Positions 14,401-23,046 of a DNA stretch of 64,000 nt are shown here, piece by piece. The notes beneath the pieces are model-generated. The model was not told the origin of the DNA, did no database searches, and worked only from the letters and a program-made list of their open reading frames with translations. A program made the position numbers and the translations under genes. Positions within the stretch are counted from its first letter, which is position 1, and every line of letters starts with the position of its first letter. Source of the stretch: Streptomyces chrestomyceticus JCM 4735 (GTDB taxonomy: Bacteria > Actinomycetota > Actinomycetes > Streptomycetales > Streptomycetaceae); contig NZ_BHZC01000001.1 in the NCBI RefSeq assembly GCF_003865135.1, positions 5,456,001 to 5,520,000 of the forward strand. Direction: 5' to 3'.

Positions 14401-15936
14401 ATGTCTGATTCGACCACCTACGTCGATCCCCGGCGCTGGAAAGCGCTCATATTCATCGCCCTGGCGCAGCTCATGGTCGTGCTCGACGCGACGATCGTGA
14501 ACATCGCACTGCCCTCCGCACAGGCCGACCTCGGCATCTCCGACGCGAACCGGCAGTGGGTCATCACGGCGTACGCGCTCGCGTTCGGCGGTCTGCTGCT
14601 GTTCGGCGGGCGGGTCGCCGACCTGTGGGGCCGCAAGCGGACCTTCATCATCGGCCTGGTCGGCTTCGCGCTGGCCTCGGCCCTCGGCGGCGCCGCGTCC
14701 AACGAGGGCGTCCTGCTCGGCGCCCGTGCCCTCCAGGGTGTCTTCGGCGCGCTGCTGGCGCCGTCGGCGCTGTCGCTGCTCGCGGTGACGTTCACCGAGG
14801 CGCGCGAGCGGGCCAAGGCGTTCGGCATCTTCGGCGCCATCGCCGGTGGTGGCGGTGCCGTGGGCCTGATCCTCGGCGGTGTGCTCACCGAGTACATGAA
14901 CTGGCGCTGGACCTTCTTCGTCAACATCCCGTTCGCCGTGATCGCGGCCGTCGGCGCGCTGCTGGTGATCCGCGAGCCCGCGGGCAGCCGCAACCCGTCC
15001 AAGCTGGACGTGCCCGGCGTCATCCTGGCCACCCTCGGCCTGGTCTCCCTGGTGTACGGCTTCACGCGCGCCGAGTCCGACGGCTGGGGCGCCGGGATGA
15101 CCATCGGCCTGTTCGTGGCCGCCGCCGTACTGCTCGGCGCGTTCGTGCTCGTCGAGTCGAAGGTCAAGTCCCCGCTGCTGCCGCTGCGGGTGCTCACCGA
15201 CCGCAACCGGGCCGGCGTCTACACGTCGCTGGGTCTGGCCGTCATCGGCATGTTCGGTCTGTTCCTGTTCCTGACCTACTACATGCAGATCGTGAAGGGA
15301 TACACGCCGGTCACGACCGGTCTGGCCTTCCTTCCGATGATCGTCGGCATGATCACCGGCTCGACGCAGATCGGTGCCCGGCTGATGACCCGCGTCCGGC
15401 CGCGGCTGCTGATGGCCCCGGGCTTCCTGCTCGCCGCCGTCGGCATGTTCCTGCTGACCGGGATCGACCTGGACACGTCCTACCCGGCGCTGATCCTGCC
15501 CGCCTTCCTGCTGCTCGGCCTCGGCATGGGCACCGCCTTCATGCCCGCCATGTCGCTGGCCACGCACGGCGTCCAGGCGCGTGACGCGGGTGTCGCCTCG
15601 GCGATGGTCAACACCTCGCAGCAGGTGGGCGGCGCGATCGGCACGGCCCTGCTGAACACCATCGCGGCCAGCGCCACCACCGCGTACGCCACCTCCCACG
15701 CCAAGAGCACGCCCTCGGTGGACCTGCTCAAGCTGGAGTCGATGGTGCACGGCTACACCGCCGCCATCTGGTGGGCGGTCGGCATCCTGGCCGTCGCGGC
15801 GGTCCTCGCCTTCACCATGGTCACCACCGGCCACCAGGGCGGCAGCGGACCGGTCGCCCGCTCCGGGGACGGCGCGGACACGGCCGAGGGCGCCGACGCG
15901 GAGGCGGACGTGCCGATTCCGGTCATGGCGCACTGA
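14401..15936 (+). CDS. DHA2-type MFS drug efflux transporter
   Basis: The 511-residue protein has 14 predicted membrane helices. It carries the family signatures V-V-L-D-A-T-I-V-N-I-A-L-P in helix 1 and G-R-V-A-D-L-W-G-R-K-R in the loop after helix 2, plus G-A-I-A-G-G-G-G-A-V-G-L-I-L-G-G in helix 5, which marks H+-coupled antiporters. The C-terminus is a hydrophilic acidic tail. It is the probable target of the TetR at 13336. The MarR gene that faces it at 16569 may also take part. Substrates are unknown. Confidence 0.9.
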   Translation: MSDSTTYVDPRRWKALIFIALAQLMVVLDATIVNIALPSAQADLGISDANRQWVITAYALAFGGLLLFGGRVADLWGRKRTFIIGLVGFALASALGGAASNEGVLLGARALQGVFGALLAPSALSLLAVTFTEARERAKAFGIFGAIAGGGGAVGLILGGVLTEYMNWRWTFFVNIPFAVIAAVGALLVIREPAGSRNPSKLDVPGVILATLGLVSLVYGFTRAESDGWGAGMTIGLFVAAAVLLGAFVLVESKVKSPLLPLRVLTDRNRAGVYTSLGLAVIGMFGLFLFLTYYMQIVKGYTPVTTGLAFLPMIVGMITGSTQIGARLMTRVRPRLLMAPGFLLAAVGMFLLTGIDLDTSYPALILPAFLLLGLGMGTAFMPAMSLATHGVQARDAGVASAMVNTSQQVGGAIGTALLNTIAASATTAYATSHAKSTPSVDLLKLESMVHGYTAAIWWAVGILAVAAVLAFTMVTTGHQGGSGPVARSGDGADTAEGADAEADVPIPVMAH

Positions 15937-15969
15937 GGCGCTGAGGCACTGAGGTGCTGAGGCACTGAG
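15934..15969. repeat. 8-bp tandem repeat TGAGGYRC at the end of the efflux gene
   Basis: Four and a half units of TGAGGYRC begin with the stop codon of the pump gene and run up to the terminator hairpin. It is a simple microsatellite-like tract, with no evident function. Confidence 0.6.
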
Positions 15970-15976
15970 CGTGCGC

Positions 15977-16019
15977 GTACGGGCCTGTGGCCGGTCGGTG
16001 ACCGGCCACAGGCCCGTAC
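15977..16019. terminator. Strong bidirectional hairpin between the efflux pump and MarR genes
   Basis: GTACGGGCCTGTGGCCGGT pairs perfectly with its complement at 16001-16019 over 19 bp, with a 5-nt loop CGGTG. It lies between two converging genes. There is no U-tract, as is usual for Streptomyces terminators. Confidence 0.75.
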
Positions 16020-16072
16020 TGCGGGTGGCTCCGAACCCTCGGGCGCCGGCCTGCCCCCTCTGCTCCCGTCTC

Positions 16073-16569
16073 TCAGCGGAGCCAGGGCAGGTCGGCGCCT
16101 TGCGGTTGCAGGCCGTCCGCCACCGTGCGGCAGATGGCGGCCAACTGGCCGACCTGTTCGGGGCTGAGCCGGTCGAATATCGCCGCCCGTACGGCGGCGA
16201 CATGGCCGGGGCGGCCTTCTCCAGGACGCGCAGTCCCTCGTCGGTGAGGACGGCGTTCTGGCCGCGCTTGTCGGAGGGGCAGTTCTCGCGCCGGACCCAG
16301 CCGCTCTTCTCCAGGCGGGCCACGGCGTGCGAGAGCCGGGAACGGGTGATCTTGGCGTTCTGGGCCAGTTCGGTCATCCGCAACCGGCGCCGGGGGGCCT
16401 GGGAGAGCTGGACGAGCAGCCCGTAATAGACGTGCGGCATGCCTGCGTCACGCTGGAGCTGGCGGTCGAGGTGGTCCTCCAGGAGCGTGGTGGCGTGCAG
16501 GTACGACTGCCAGGCGTACTGCTCTTCGTCGCTGAGCCAGCGAGGCTCACCTGCGGGTTCGGTGCTCAT
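16073..16569 (-). pseudogene. MarR-family regulator, interrupted by a one-base frameshift
   Basis: From the ATG at 16569 a MarR winged helix is read: M-T-E-L-A-Q-N-A-K-I-T-R-S-R-L-S-H-A-V-A-R-L-E and the wing W-V-R-R-E-N-C-P-S-D-K-R-G. After V-L-E-K-A-A-P the frame breaks, and the usual C-terminal helix (H-V-A-A-V-R-A-A-I-F-D-R-L-S-P-E-Q) continues in another frame to TGA at 16073. One extra base in the GGGG run at 16208-16211 would give a normal 166-residue protein. An uncorrected reading would run antisense through the whole pump gene to 14365, which is not credible. Probably an assembly error; otherwise the regulator has an altered C-terminal dimerisation helix. Confidence 0.75.
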
Positions 16570-16604
16570 ACCATCCACTGTCTCACCGCTCCGCCATTTC
16601 TTGA

Positions 16605-16614
16605 AGTTTTAACT
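16605..16614. promoter_or_regulatory. AGTT-TT-AACT operator-like site upstream of MarR
   Basis: The inverted pair AGTT/AACT in an A/T-rich island lies 36 bp before the MarR start, a common type of MarR autoregulatory site. It is the only A/T-rich patch in this intergenic region. Confidence 0.4.
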
Positions 16615-16712
16615 AAGGGTGACAGGCGAGAAATGCGCAGGTGAGCCGTTGTCCAGGGGGCGCCGGTTTTTTCAGGAACGCTCTGGAACAGCCGCAACCC
16701 GAGGCAATCCGT

Positions 16713-17768
16713 TCAGGAAACGGCGGAAATCAGCCGCTGGGCGCGCACGGCGGCGGCCAGCGCCCGGTCGTCACCGTCCACGGCCGAGGCCGCCACGTCC
16801 AACGCCGTGTCGGTCATCTTGATGACGTGCTCGTCGCCGTGCCGGGCGGAACGCTCGAACACGTCCTCCGGGTCGAGCGTCCCGGCCCCCGTCAGCGGCG
16901 GCAGCGCCTCGGCGGCCCCGTACACCGAAGTGATCGCGGCACTCGCCGCCCAGGCCGCGCCGAGCGACACCGCCCACAGCTCGCGGGGGAGCGCGGGCAG
17001 GGTGCGCAGCACGGCGTTCGGGGCGGTGGCGGTGTGCACCATCAGGATGCCGTTGCCGTGCCCGCGGTCGAGATAGCGGTGCACGGCGGCCCGGACGAGC
17101 GCGGCCAACTGCTCGCGGACGGCCTCCGGGTCCCCGTACGGCACGCGCAGCGCATCCGCCGCGGCCGTCCAGCCCGGCGTACCGGGGAGCTGGGCCAGGC
17201 CGTCGAGCGGCAGAACCTGCTGGTCGGCGATGCGCGGAAGGGCGGCCAGCGCCTCGTCGGGGGAGGCGGTGCCGGCGGGGTTCACGGCGACGGGCAGCGT
17301 GGTGTGGCGCGCCGCCCAGTAACCGAGCGCATGCGCCAGCTCCGCGAGCCGAGGCGCCTCCTCGCCGTCCTCCAGGAGCGTCCGTACGACATGCCCCACC
17401 CGGATGACGGGATGCGTCGCGGCACCGGCGATGCCGGGCAGCAGCCGTGGCCACCACTCGGCGAGCACGTCCCGCCACGGGCGCTCGGCGACCAGCCGGG
17501 AGAAGTACGTGGTCCAGTCGGTGACCCGGCGCGGATCTCCCAGCGCCGCCTGCCAGTCGGCGTCCGAGATCGCCTCCTGCGGACTCGGGACCTCCTCCAG
17601 CTTCGTCGCGTACTGATCGAGCCAGCGGTGGACGGAGTCCGCCTGCCCGTGCCGGACCAGGGCCTCCACCGCCATCGGCCCGTGATTGGCGAGAAACCCC
17701 TCGAATTCAGGGCCCGAGCTGTGCAGGCGCTCCAGGGCCTCGTCGAGAATGCCGCTGCTTAAGTCCAT
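16713..17768 (-). CDS. Questin oxidase-like (DUF4243) protein
   Basis: The 351-residue product starts M-D-L-S-S-G-I-L-D-E-A-L and contains F-L-A-N-H-G-P-M-A-V-E-A-L near residue 27, then D-W-T-T-Y-F and a C-terminal H-V-I-K-M-T-D-T-A. These match the questin oxidase-like family, named after the fungal enzyme that opens the anthraquinone ring of questin. In streptomycetes most members are of unknown role. The gene stands alone. Its promoter region faces that of the flavin-type protein at 17917. Assignment rests on the overall pattern, not on catalytic residues. Confidence 0.7.
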   Translation of the reverse strand: MDLSSGILDEALERLHSSGPEFEGFLANHGPMAVEALVRHGQADSVHRWLDQYATKLEEVPSPQEAISDADWQAALGDPRRVTDWTTYFSRLVAERPWRDVLAEWWPRLLPGIAGAATHPVIRVGHVVRTLLEDGEEAPRLAELAHALGYWAARHTTLPVAVNPAGTASPDEALAALPRIADQQVLPLDGLAQLPGTPGWTAAADALRVPYGDPEAVREQLAALVRAAVHRYLDRGHGNGILMVHTATAPNAVLRTLPALPRELWAVSLGAAWAASAAITSVYGAAEALPPLTGAGTLDPEDVFERSARHGDEHVIKMTDTALDVAASAVDGDDRALAAAVRAQRLISAVS

Positions 17769-17916
17769 GGCGTCGAGGCTAGGCGGGGTGCCGGGCCTCC
17801 GTAACGGACGCCGGTCCTACGCCGCTGTACGGCGATGGTCGTAAGGCCGGGTGCGGTCGCCACCTCGCCCCCCATACCGGACAGGAGATGTCGGGTATGG
17901 AAGGGACGGTGGGCGC

Positions 17917-18480
17917 ATGACGAGCGACAAGACAGGCACGAGCAGCGGCGACCGCCCAGGCCGGACGGCCCGTGGCGCGGGCTGGGCGGGATTCCTGGCC
18001 GCGCAGCCGGAGTTGGCGGAACAGGTGGAGGCGCGCTTCGCGGCGTACCGGCATCACGTCCTCGGGACGCTGCGCGCCGACGGCTCACCGCGCCTCAGCG
18101 GCATCGAGGCGGACTTCCGGTCCGGTGAACTGAGGCTGGGCATGATGGCCAACTCCCGCAAGGCGCTGGACCTGCGGCGCGATCCGCGGTTCGAACTGCA
18201 CGCCAACCCGGGGCCGGGGACGGACATGGCGGGCGGTGACGTACGGGTCGCCGGCCGGGCCGTGGAGGTGACCGACCCGGCGGTGCTCGCGCGCTACGCG
18301 GACGCGACGAAGCCGCCGGAACCGTTCCACCTGTTCCGGGCGGAGCTGACCGAGGTGGTCCGTACGTATGTCGAGGACCCGGACATCGTGCTGGAGACCT
18401 GGCGGCCCGGCGGCCCCCTGCGTGTCATCCGGCGGGGGAACGGCGCCGAGCCGCCCGAGGTCACCGTCGCGTCCGCGTAG
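17917..18480 (+). CDS. Pyridoxamine 5'-phosphate oxidase-fold protein
   Basis: The 187-residue product has the split-barrel flavin/F420-binding pattern: H-V-L-G-T-L-R-A-D-G-S-P-R-L-S-G-I, then L-R-L-G-M-M-A-N-S-R-K-A-L-D-L-R-R-D-P and V-R-V-A-G-R-A-V-E-V. Members bind FMN, F420 or heme and act in redox reactions with unknown substrates. The ATG at 17917 is chosen as the first with a G-rich upstream (GGTGGG) and because the upstream frame is not protein-like. Function beyond the fold is not known. Confidence 0.75.
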   Translation: MTSDKTGTSSGDRPGRTARGAGWAGFLAAQPELAEQVEARFAAYRHHVLGTLRADGSPRLSGIEADFRSGELRLGMMANSRKALDLRRDPRFELHANPGPGTDMAGGDVRVAGRAVEVTDPAVLARYADATKPPEPFHLFRAELTEVVRTYVEDPDIVLETWRPGGPLRVIRRGNGAEPPEVTVASA

Positions 18481-18565
18481 GACGCCTGCGTGGTCGCCCG
18501 GACGGAACCGTACGGAGCCGGGTGCAGCCGTACGGAGCCGGACGGAGTCACACGGAGTTCGCCTC

Positions 18566-19147
18566 TCAGCGGGTCGGATGCGGCTGGTGTGTCCGGTGCG
18601 CTCCCTGGGACCGATGCGTCATCCCCGTCCCACGGGGCCGGTGTTCGCCGTGGGGCTCGCGGGTGCGGTGGGTGCGGAAGATGTACAAGGAGACGACGAA
18701 CATCACCGCGCCCAGGACCAGCCCCATTCGCACCGACTCCAGGATGGACGGTCCGGTCGTGTGGGAGATGCTGTACAGGTAGCCCATCGCGGTGCCGAAG
18801 AGCGCCCCGTACGCCAGTGCCCGTACCTCGGTGATCAGCGTCGACTGGACGCTCACCAGCGCCAGCCCGAGCACGCCGCTGACGACGGCCGCGATCAGGC
18901 CCAGCAGCCAGGCGTGGCCCAGTGAGGAGCCGCTGGTGCGGTCGACGAAGGCGGTCCACAGACCGTAGAGGGCCGCGGCGGCGACGGGCAGGGTCAGCGC
19001 GGTGGTGGACATGCCGCGCCGCTTGGAGCCGGAGCCCCGCTCGGAGGCGGAGCCGGGTGCGTTCTCGTGCGATGCGGCCTGGGACCGGGCCGTGGCCCCG
19101 GACTGCGGGTCCGCGGTGGCGCCGTGCCGGTGGACGGGTGTCTCCAT
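18566..19147 (-). CDS. Four-helix integral membrane protein of unknown function
   Basis: The 193-residue product has a polar N-terminus of about 45 residues, then about four membrane segments (L-P-V-A-A-A-A-L-Y-G-L-W, L-L-G-L-I-A-A-V-V-S-G-V-L-G-L-A, A-Y-G-A-L-F-G-T-A-M-G-Y-L-Y, and G-L-V-L-G-A-V-M-F-V-V-S-L-Y-I-F). The C-terminal 35 residues are rich in His, Arg, Thr and Gly (H-R-T/ H-R-P repeats), which could bind metal. The start has GAGGAG-like sequence upstream (minus strand of 19150-19160). I do not recognise the family. Confidence 0.65.
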   Translation of the reverse strand: METPVHRHGATADPQSGATARSQAASHENAPGSASERGSGSKRRGMSTTALTLPVAAAALYGLWTAFVDRTSGSSLGHAWLLGLIAAVVSGVLGLALVSVQSTLITEVRALAYGALFGTAMGYLYSISHTTGPSILESVRMGLVLGAVMFVVSLYIFRTHRTREPHGEHRPRGTGMTHRSQGAHRTHQPHPTR

Positions 19148-19250
19148 GACGGGCTCCTCTCAGTCGCCCCCGTCTTCCAGGCGACACCCGGGCCTCGCCA
19201 CCGTCAACCGGAGGGGCCGGTTCCGGCCTGTCGCCGGGCCGTAGGCCCGC

Positions 19251-19772
19251 TCAGTCCAGGTGCTTCTCGTACCAGGCGACGTCCCAGTAGCGGCCGAACT
19301 TGCGGCCGACCTCGCCGTACGTACCGACGTGCCGGAAGCCGAAACGGGTGTGCAGCCGGACCGACGCCTCGTTGGGCAGGGCGATGCCCGCGTACGCGCG
19401 GTGCACGTCCTCGTCCGCCAGCGCCTCGAAGAGCGCCTTGTACAGCAGTGTGCCGACGCCGCGTCCGACGGCCTCGCGCGCGCAGTAGACACTCACCTCC
19501 ACCGAGGTGGCATAGGCGGGCTTGATCCGGAAAGGCGTACTGGTCACATAACCCAACAGACTCCGGCAGGTCCGGTCCCGGGCAACCAGAAGACGGTGCG
19601 GGCCGTCTTCAGGGTGGGAGAGCAACCACGAGCGGCGCTGCTCGGGGGTGAACGGCTCCGTGTCGAAGGTGATGGGCGTCTCACGGACGTAGTGGTTGTA
19701 GAGGTCCGTGAGGCTGCCGAGGTCGGTCTCGGTTGCCGCCCTGACCTGCACTTCCCGGTACTCCGGAGACAT
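19251..19772 (-). CDS. GNAT acetyltransferase, phosphinothricin acetyltransferase-like
   Basis: The 173-residue protein has the N-terminal R-A-A-T-E-T-D-L-G-S-L-T-D-L-Y-N-H-Y-V and T-P-I-T-F-D-T-E-P-F-T typical of the PAT/YncA branch. The acetyl-CoA loop is A-V-G-R-G-V-G-T-L-L-Y (about residues 100-110) and the end is G-F-R-H-V-G-T-Y-x-E-V-G-R-K-F-G-R-Y-W-D. Members N-acetylate amino acids or analogues such as methionine sulfoximine. A GGAGG precedes the start. Substrate not determined. Confidence 0.8.
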   Translation of the reverse strand: MSPEYREVQVRAATETDLGSLTDLYNHYVRETPITFDTEPFTPEQRRSWLLSHPEDGPHRLLVARDRTCRSLLGYVTSTPFRIKPAYATSVEVSVYCAREAVGRGVGTLLYKALFEALADEDVHRAYAGIALPNEASVRLHTRFGFRHVGTYGEVGRKFGRYWDVAWYEKHLD

Positions 19773-19831
19773 CCGACCTCCTTGGTGGGGATGCAGGGTA
19801 CTGCATGATCACGAAAATAGGTGCTCGGCAG

Positions 19832-19858
19832 GGGAATTCTGTCCGGATTCCAGCCGTT
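19832..19858 (+). promoter_or_regulatory. SigR-type promoter of hrdD
   Basis: GGGAAT (19832-19837), exactly 18 bp, then GTT (19856-19858) matches the GGGAAT-N18-GTT consensus of the disulfide-stress sigma factor SigR. In S. coelicolor hrdD is a known SigR target, which agrees with this position about 90 bp before the coding start. Confidence 0.75.
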
Positions 19859-19946
19859 GTTTCCTTCGGAAGGGGTACTCGGGTCTCGCACCCGGTGTCC
19901 CACCGCCACCATCCCGCGACCGACTCATCGCAAAGGGAGCACACGC

Positions 19947-20948
19947 ATGGCAACCCGTGCCGTCGCCCGACGTCAGGCCACCAGCAGCGGTGCTGACGGG
20001 GCCAACAGTGTTCGCGCCGTAGGCGGGGAGATCGCCGACCGCGACCTGGTCGGCATGTACCTCGACGAGATCGCGCGAACACCCCTGCTCGACGCCGCCA
20101 GGGAGGTCGAGCTGTCCCAGACCATCGAGGCGGGCGTCTACGCCCGGCAGATCCTCGACGGGACCGTCGAAGACGGCAACGCCGCCGGCGGCACCCGCGA
20201 GGAGCTCGAAGCGCTGGCCGAAGAGGCCGAGAAGGCCAAGGACATCTTCATCCGCTCCAACCTGCGCCTGGTCGTAGCGGTCGCCCGCCGCTACCCGCGC
20301 GCCGGTCTGCCCCTGCTCGACCTGATCCAGGAGGGCAACGCGGGTCTGGTCCGCGCGGTCGAGAAGTTCGACTACGCGAAGGGCTTCAAGTTCTCCACGT
20401 ACGCTACGTGGTGGATCCGCCAGGCCATCACCCGCTCCATCGCGGACCAGTCGCGCACCATCCGGCTCCCCGTCCACCTCGTGGAGGAGCTGGGCCGCAT
20501 CCGCCGCGTGCAGCGCGAGTTCAACCGGGAGAACGGCCGCGACCCGGAGCCCGCCGAGGTCGCCCAGGAGCTGGGCTCCACGCCCGAGCGCGTCACGGAC
20601 GTCCTGGACTGGGCCCGCGACCCGGTCAGCCTGAACATGTCCGTGGACGACGAGGGCGACACCCAGTTCGGCGACCTGCTGGAGGACACCTCCGCGGCCT
20701 CGCCCGAGCAGTCCGTCCTGACGCTGCTGCGCAGTGAGGAGCTGGAGGACCTGATCGACCGGCTCGACCACCGTACGGCCTCGATCATCAAGGCGCGGTA
20801 CGGCATCGAGGACGGCCGCGAGCGGACCCTCACCGAGGTCGGCAAGCAGCACGGCCTGACGCGCGAGCGCATCCGGCAGATAGAGAAGCACGCGCTGCTG
20901 GAGCTCAAGCGGATGGCGCGTGACACGGGGTTCGACGCGGCGGCGTAG
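19947..20948 (+). CDS. hrdD: RNA polymerase sigma factor HrdD, group 2 (SigD)
   Basis: The 333-residue protein starts M-A-T-R-A-V-A-R-R, which fits HrdD of other streptomycetes. It has region 1.2 (D-L-V-G-M-Y-L-D-E-I-A-R-T-P-L-L), region 2 with N-L-R-L-V-V-A-V-A-R-R-Y and Y-A-T-W-W-I-R-Q-A-I-T-R, region 3 and region 4.2 ending G-L-T-R-E-R-I-R-Q-I-E-K-H-A-L. It lacks the long acidic region 1.1 of HrdB, so it is a group 2 sigma factor, non-essential in studied species. Start chosen at 19947 with AAAGGGAGC before it. The upstream SigR-type promoter ties its expression to thiol-oxidative stress. A hairpin at 21076-21116 probably ends the transcript. Confidence 0.93.
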   Translation: MATRAVARRQATSSGADGANSVRAVGGEIADRDLVGMYLDEIARTPLLDAAREVELSQTIEAGVYARQILDGTVEDGNAAGGTREELEALAEEAEKAKDIFIRSNLRLVVAVARRYPRAGLPLLDLIQEGNAGLVRAVEKFDYAKGFKFSTYATWWIRQAITRSIADQSRTIRLPVHLVEELGRIRRVQREFNRENGRDPEPAEVAQELGSTPERVTDVLDWARDPVSLNMSVDDEGDTQFGDLLEDTSAASPEQSVLTLLRSEELEDLIDRLDHRTASIIKARYGIEDGRERTLTEVGKQHGLTRERIRQIEKHALLELKRMARDTGFDAAA

Positions 20949-21075
20949 TGGCCGCGGGGCCGCTGCCCGCGGCCCGGTGGTCGAACGCCGATGGCGTTGC
21001 TCCTGCTGGTCAGCGGTGGCCTGACCCGGTGTGGGGCGGCAGCCTGCGCCCGATCCGACCCCTTCCCCCATAGAC

Positions 21076-21116
21076 GAGCCCCGGTGCCGAACCCCCCCTC
21101 GGCGCCGGGGCTCTTT
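21076..21116 (+). terminator. Hairpin terminator after hrdD
   Basis: GAGCCCCGGTGCCGA pairs with TCGGCGCCGGGGCTC across a C-rich loop, followed by TTT. It lies about 130 bp after the hrdD stop and before the fructose operon. Confidence 0.7.
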
Positions 21117-21235
21117 GCTGCCCACTCATGCCCGTTTGCTTTTGTTGTCTGCCCGGATGTGTTTACTTCCCGTCCGCCCGGACGTACCTTTGGCCTGAAA
21201 CCACACAGTCGGGCACGAGGCAGGCGCGAAGTCAC

Positions 21236-22006
21236 ATGTACGCAGCGGAGCGGCAGCAGGAGATCCTGCGCCTCGCGCGGGAGAGCGGACGGGTCGACGT
21301 CCTCTCGCTCGCCGAGGAGTTCCAGGTCACCGCCGAGACCGTACGCCGGGACCTGAAGGCCCTGGACCGGGCCGGCCTGGTCCGCCGGGTGCACGGCGGC
21401 GCCATCCCCGCCGGACGCCTGGACTTCGAGCCGGACCTCGCCGAACGGGACACCGTCGCCGCCGACGAGAAGCAGCGCATCGCGCGGGCCGCCCTCGCGG
21501 AACTGCCCGGCGGGTCCGCGCCCGGCAGCGTGATCCTCGACGCGGGCACCACGGCCGCCCGGATCGCCGCCGAGCTGCCGCTGGAGGCCGAGCTGACCGT
21601 CGTCACGCACGCGCTCCCGGTCGCCGCCCGGCTGGCCGACCACCCGGGCCTGACCCTCCACCTCGTCGGCGGCCGCATCCGGCACCGCACGCGGGCCGCG
21701 GTCGACGAGTGGGCGCTGCGCGCCTACCGCGAGATCAACGCGGACGTGGTGTTCCTGGCGACCAACGGCTTCTCCCTGGAGGGCGGCCTGACCACCCCCG
21801 ACCTCGCCGAGGCGGCCGTGAAGCGGGCGGCGGTCGCCGCCGCGCGGCGGGTCGTGCTCGTCGCGGACAGCAGCAAGTTCGGGCAGGTGCACTTCGCCCG
21901 CTTCGGCGGACTGGACGACGTGGACCTGCTCGTCACCGACACCGGGCTCAGCCCCGACGACGCCCTCGCCATCGAGCGCGCGGGCACGGAAGTAGTGCGC
22001 GCATGA
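21236..22006 (+). CDS. fruR: DeoR-family repressor of the fructose operon
   Basis: The 256-residue protein has a DeoR helix-turn-helix at about 18-57 (V-L-S-L-A-E-E-F-Q-V-T-A-E-T-V-R-R-D-L). The C-terminal effector domain has the phospho-sugar-sensing motifs I-L-D-A-G-T-T-A and L-V-A-D-S-S-K-F-G. Relatives bind fructose 1-phosphate. It overlaps fruK by the four bases ATGA, then fruA follows; the three form one operon. T-rich TGTTTACTT and TTTGTTGTCT repeats at 21133-21175 may be its operator. An in-frame upstream ATG at 21128 is rejected since the added residues are Cys-rich and unlike the family. Confidence 0.88.
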   Translation: MYAAERQQEILRLARESGRVDVLSLAEEFQVTAETVRRDLKALDRAGLVRRVHGGAIPAGRLDFEPDLAERDTVAADEKQRIARAALAELPGGSAPGSVILDAGTTAARIAAELPLEAELTVVTHALPVAARLADHPGLTLHLVGGRIRHRTRAAVDEWALRAYREINADVVFLATNGFSLEGGLTTPDLAEAAVKRAAVAAARRVVLVADSSKFGQVHFARFGGLDDVDLLVTDTGLSPDDALAIERAGTEVVRA

Positions 22007-22950
22007 TCCTCACCGTCACCCCCAACCCCAGCCTGGACCGGACGTACGAGATCCCGGCGCTGGAGCGCGGCGCCGTGCTGCGGGCCACAGCGGACCGGAT
22101 CGACCCGGGCGGCAAGGGCGTCAACGTCTCCCGCGCCGTGGCCGCCGCCGGGCACCGCACCCTCGCCGTCCTGCCGCTCGGCGGACCGGCGGGCGACGCG
22201 CTGGGCGATCTGCTGGCGGCGGAGGGCATCGAGGTCGCGGGCGTGCCGGTGGCCGGTCAGACCCGTTCGAACATCTCCGCCGTCGAACCGGACGGCACCC
22301 TCACGAAGATCAACGCGACGGGCCCCGAACTGACGGCGGACGAGTCGCGGGCGCTGCTGGACACCGTACGGACCCGCTCGGCCGGCGCGGACTGGATCGC
22401 CTGCTGCGGCAGCCTGCCGCGCGGCCTGGCCCCCTCCTGGTACGCGGAGCTGGTCGCCCAGGTGCACCGCGCCGGGGCCCGGATCGCACTGGACACCTCC
22501 GGGCCGTCGCTGACCGCCGCGCTGCGGGCCCGGCCGGACGTCGTCAAGCCGAACGCGGAGGAGCTGGCCCAGGCGGTCGGCCGGCCGCTGCGCACCGTCG
22601 GTGACGCCGTCGAGGCCGCACGGGAACTGCGCGCCCTGGGTGCGGGCGCGGTGCTCGCCTCCCTCGGCGCGGACGGGCAGCTTCTGGTCGACGCGGACGG
22701 GGAGCACTTCGCCTCCGCGCCGGTCGCGACCGTACGCAGCAACGTCGGCGCGGGGGACGCGTCGCTGGCCGGATTCCTGGCGGCGGGCGGTACGGGCGTA
22801 CGGGCGCTGACCTCGGCCGTGGCCTACGGGGCGGCCGCCGTGCAGTTGCCCGGCAGTGCCATGCCGACACCGAAGGATCTCGATCCTTCGGCGGTTCTGG
22901 TGGGCGCCCCCGTGCCGGTGGGGCTGGAGCTGCGGGAACCGGTGGGATGA
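22003..22950 (+). CDS. fruK: 1-phosphofructokinase
   Basis: The 315-residue protein is a PfkB-family sugar kinase that turns fructose 1-phosphate into fructose 1,6-bisphosphate. It begins M-I-L-T-V-T-P-N-P-S-L-D-R-T, has the first signature G-G-K-G-V-N-V-S-R-A near 36-45 and the catalytic V-G-A-G-D-A-S-L-A-G-F near 248-258, with Asp as base. Coupled to fruR by an ATGA overlap. It works downstream of the fructose PTS permease encoded next. Confidence 0.92.
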   Translation: MILTVTPNPSLDRTYEIPALERGAVLRATADRIDPGGKGVNVSRAVAAAGHRTLAVLPLGGPAGDALGDLLAAEGIEVAGVPVAGQTRSNISAVEPDGTLTKINATGPELTADESRALLDTVRTRSAGADWIACCGSLPRGLAPSWYAELVAQVHRAGARIALDTSGPSLTAALRARPDVVKPNAEELAQAVGRPLRTVGDAVEAARELRALGAGAVLASLGADGQLLVDADGEHFASAPVATVRSNVGAGDASLAGFLAAGGTGVRALTSAVAYGAAAVQLPGSAMPTPKDLDPSAVLVGAPVPVGLELREPVG

Positions 22951-22973
22951 GCGCCCCGGACCGGCTCACGTGT

Positions 22974-23015
22974 TGTCGCTCCGCTCGTCCTCAATTGCCG
23001 GACGGGCTGGATGTG
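22974..23015. repeat. Dispersed Streptomyces intergenic repeat
   Basis: The segment TCCTCAATTGCCGGACGGGC and flanks match a short sequence that recurs in many Streptomyces intergenic regions (usual form CTCAATCGCCGGACGGGCT). It lies between fruK and fruA, where it may form a small attenuating hairpin. The identification is from memory of the repeat, not a search. Confidence 0.5.
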
Positions 23016-23046
23016 CTGGGACTTGATGCGAGCGAAGGAGCCCGCG

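Noticed and set aside
14365..16072. Long extension of the MarR frame through the efflux pump gene
   Set aside because: Only the first 115 residues are MarR-like; the rest is antisense to the pump. Best explained by a one-base frame break at 16208-16211.
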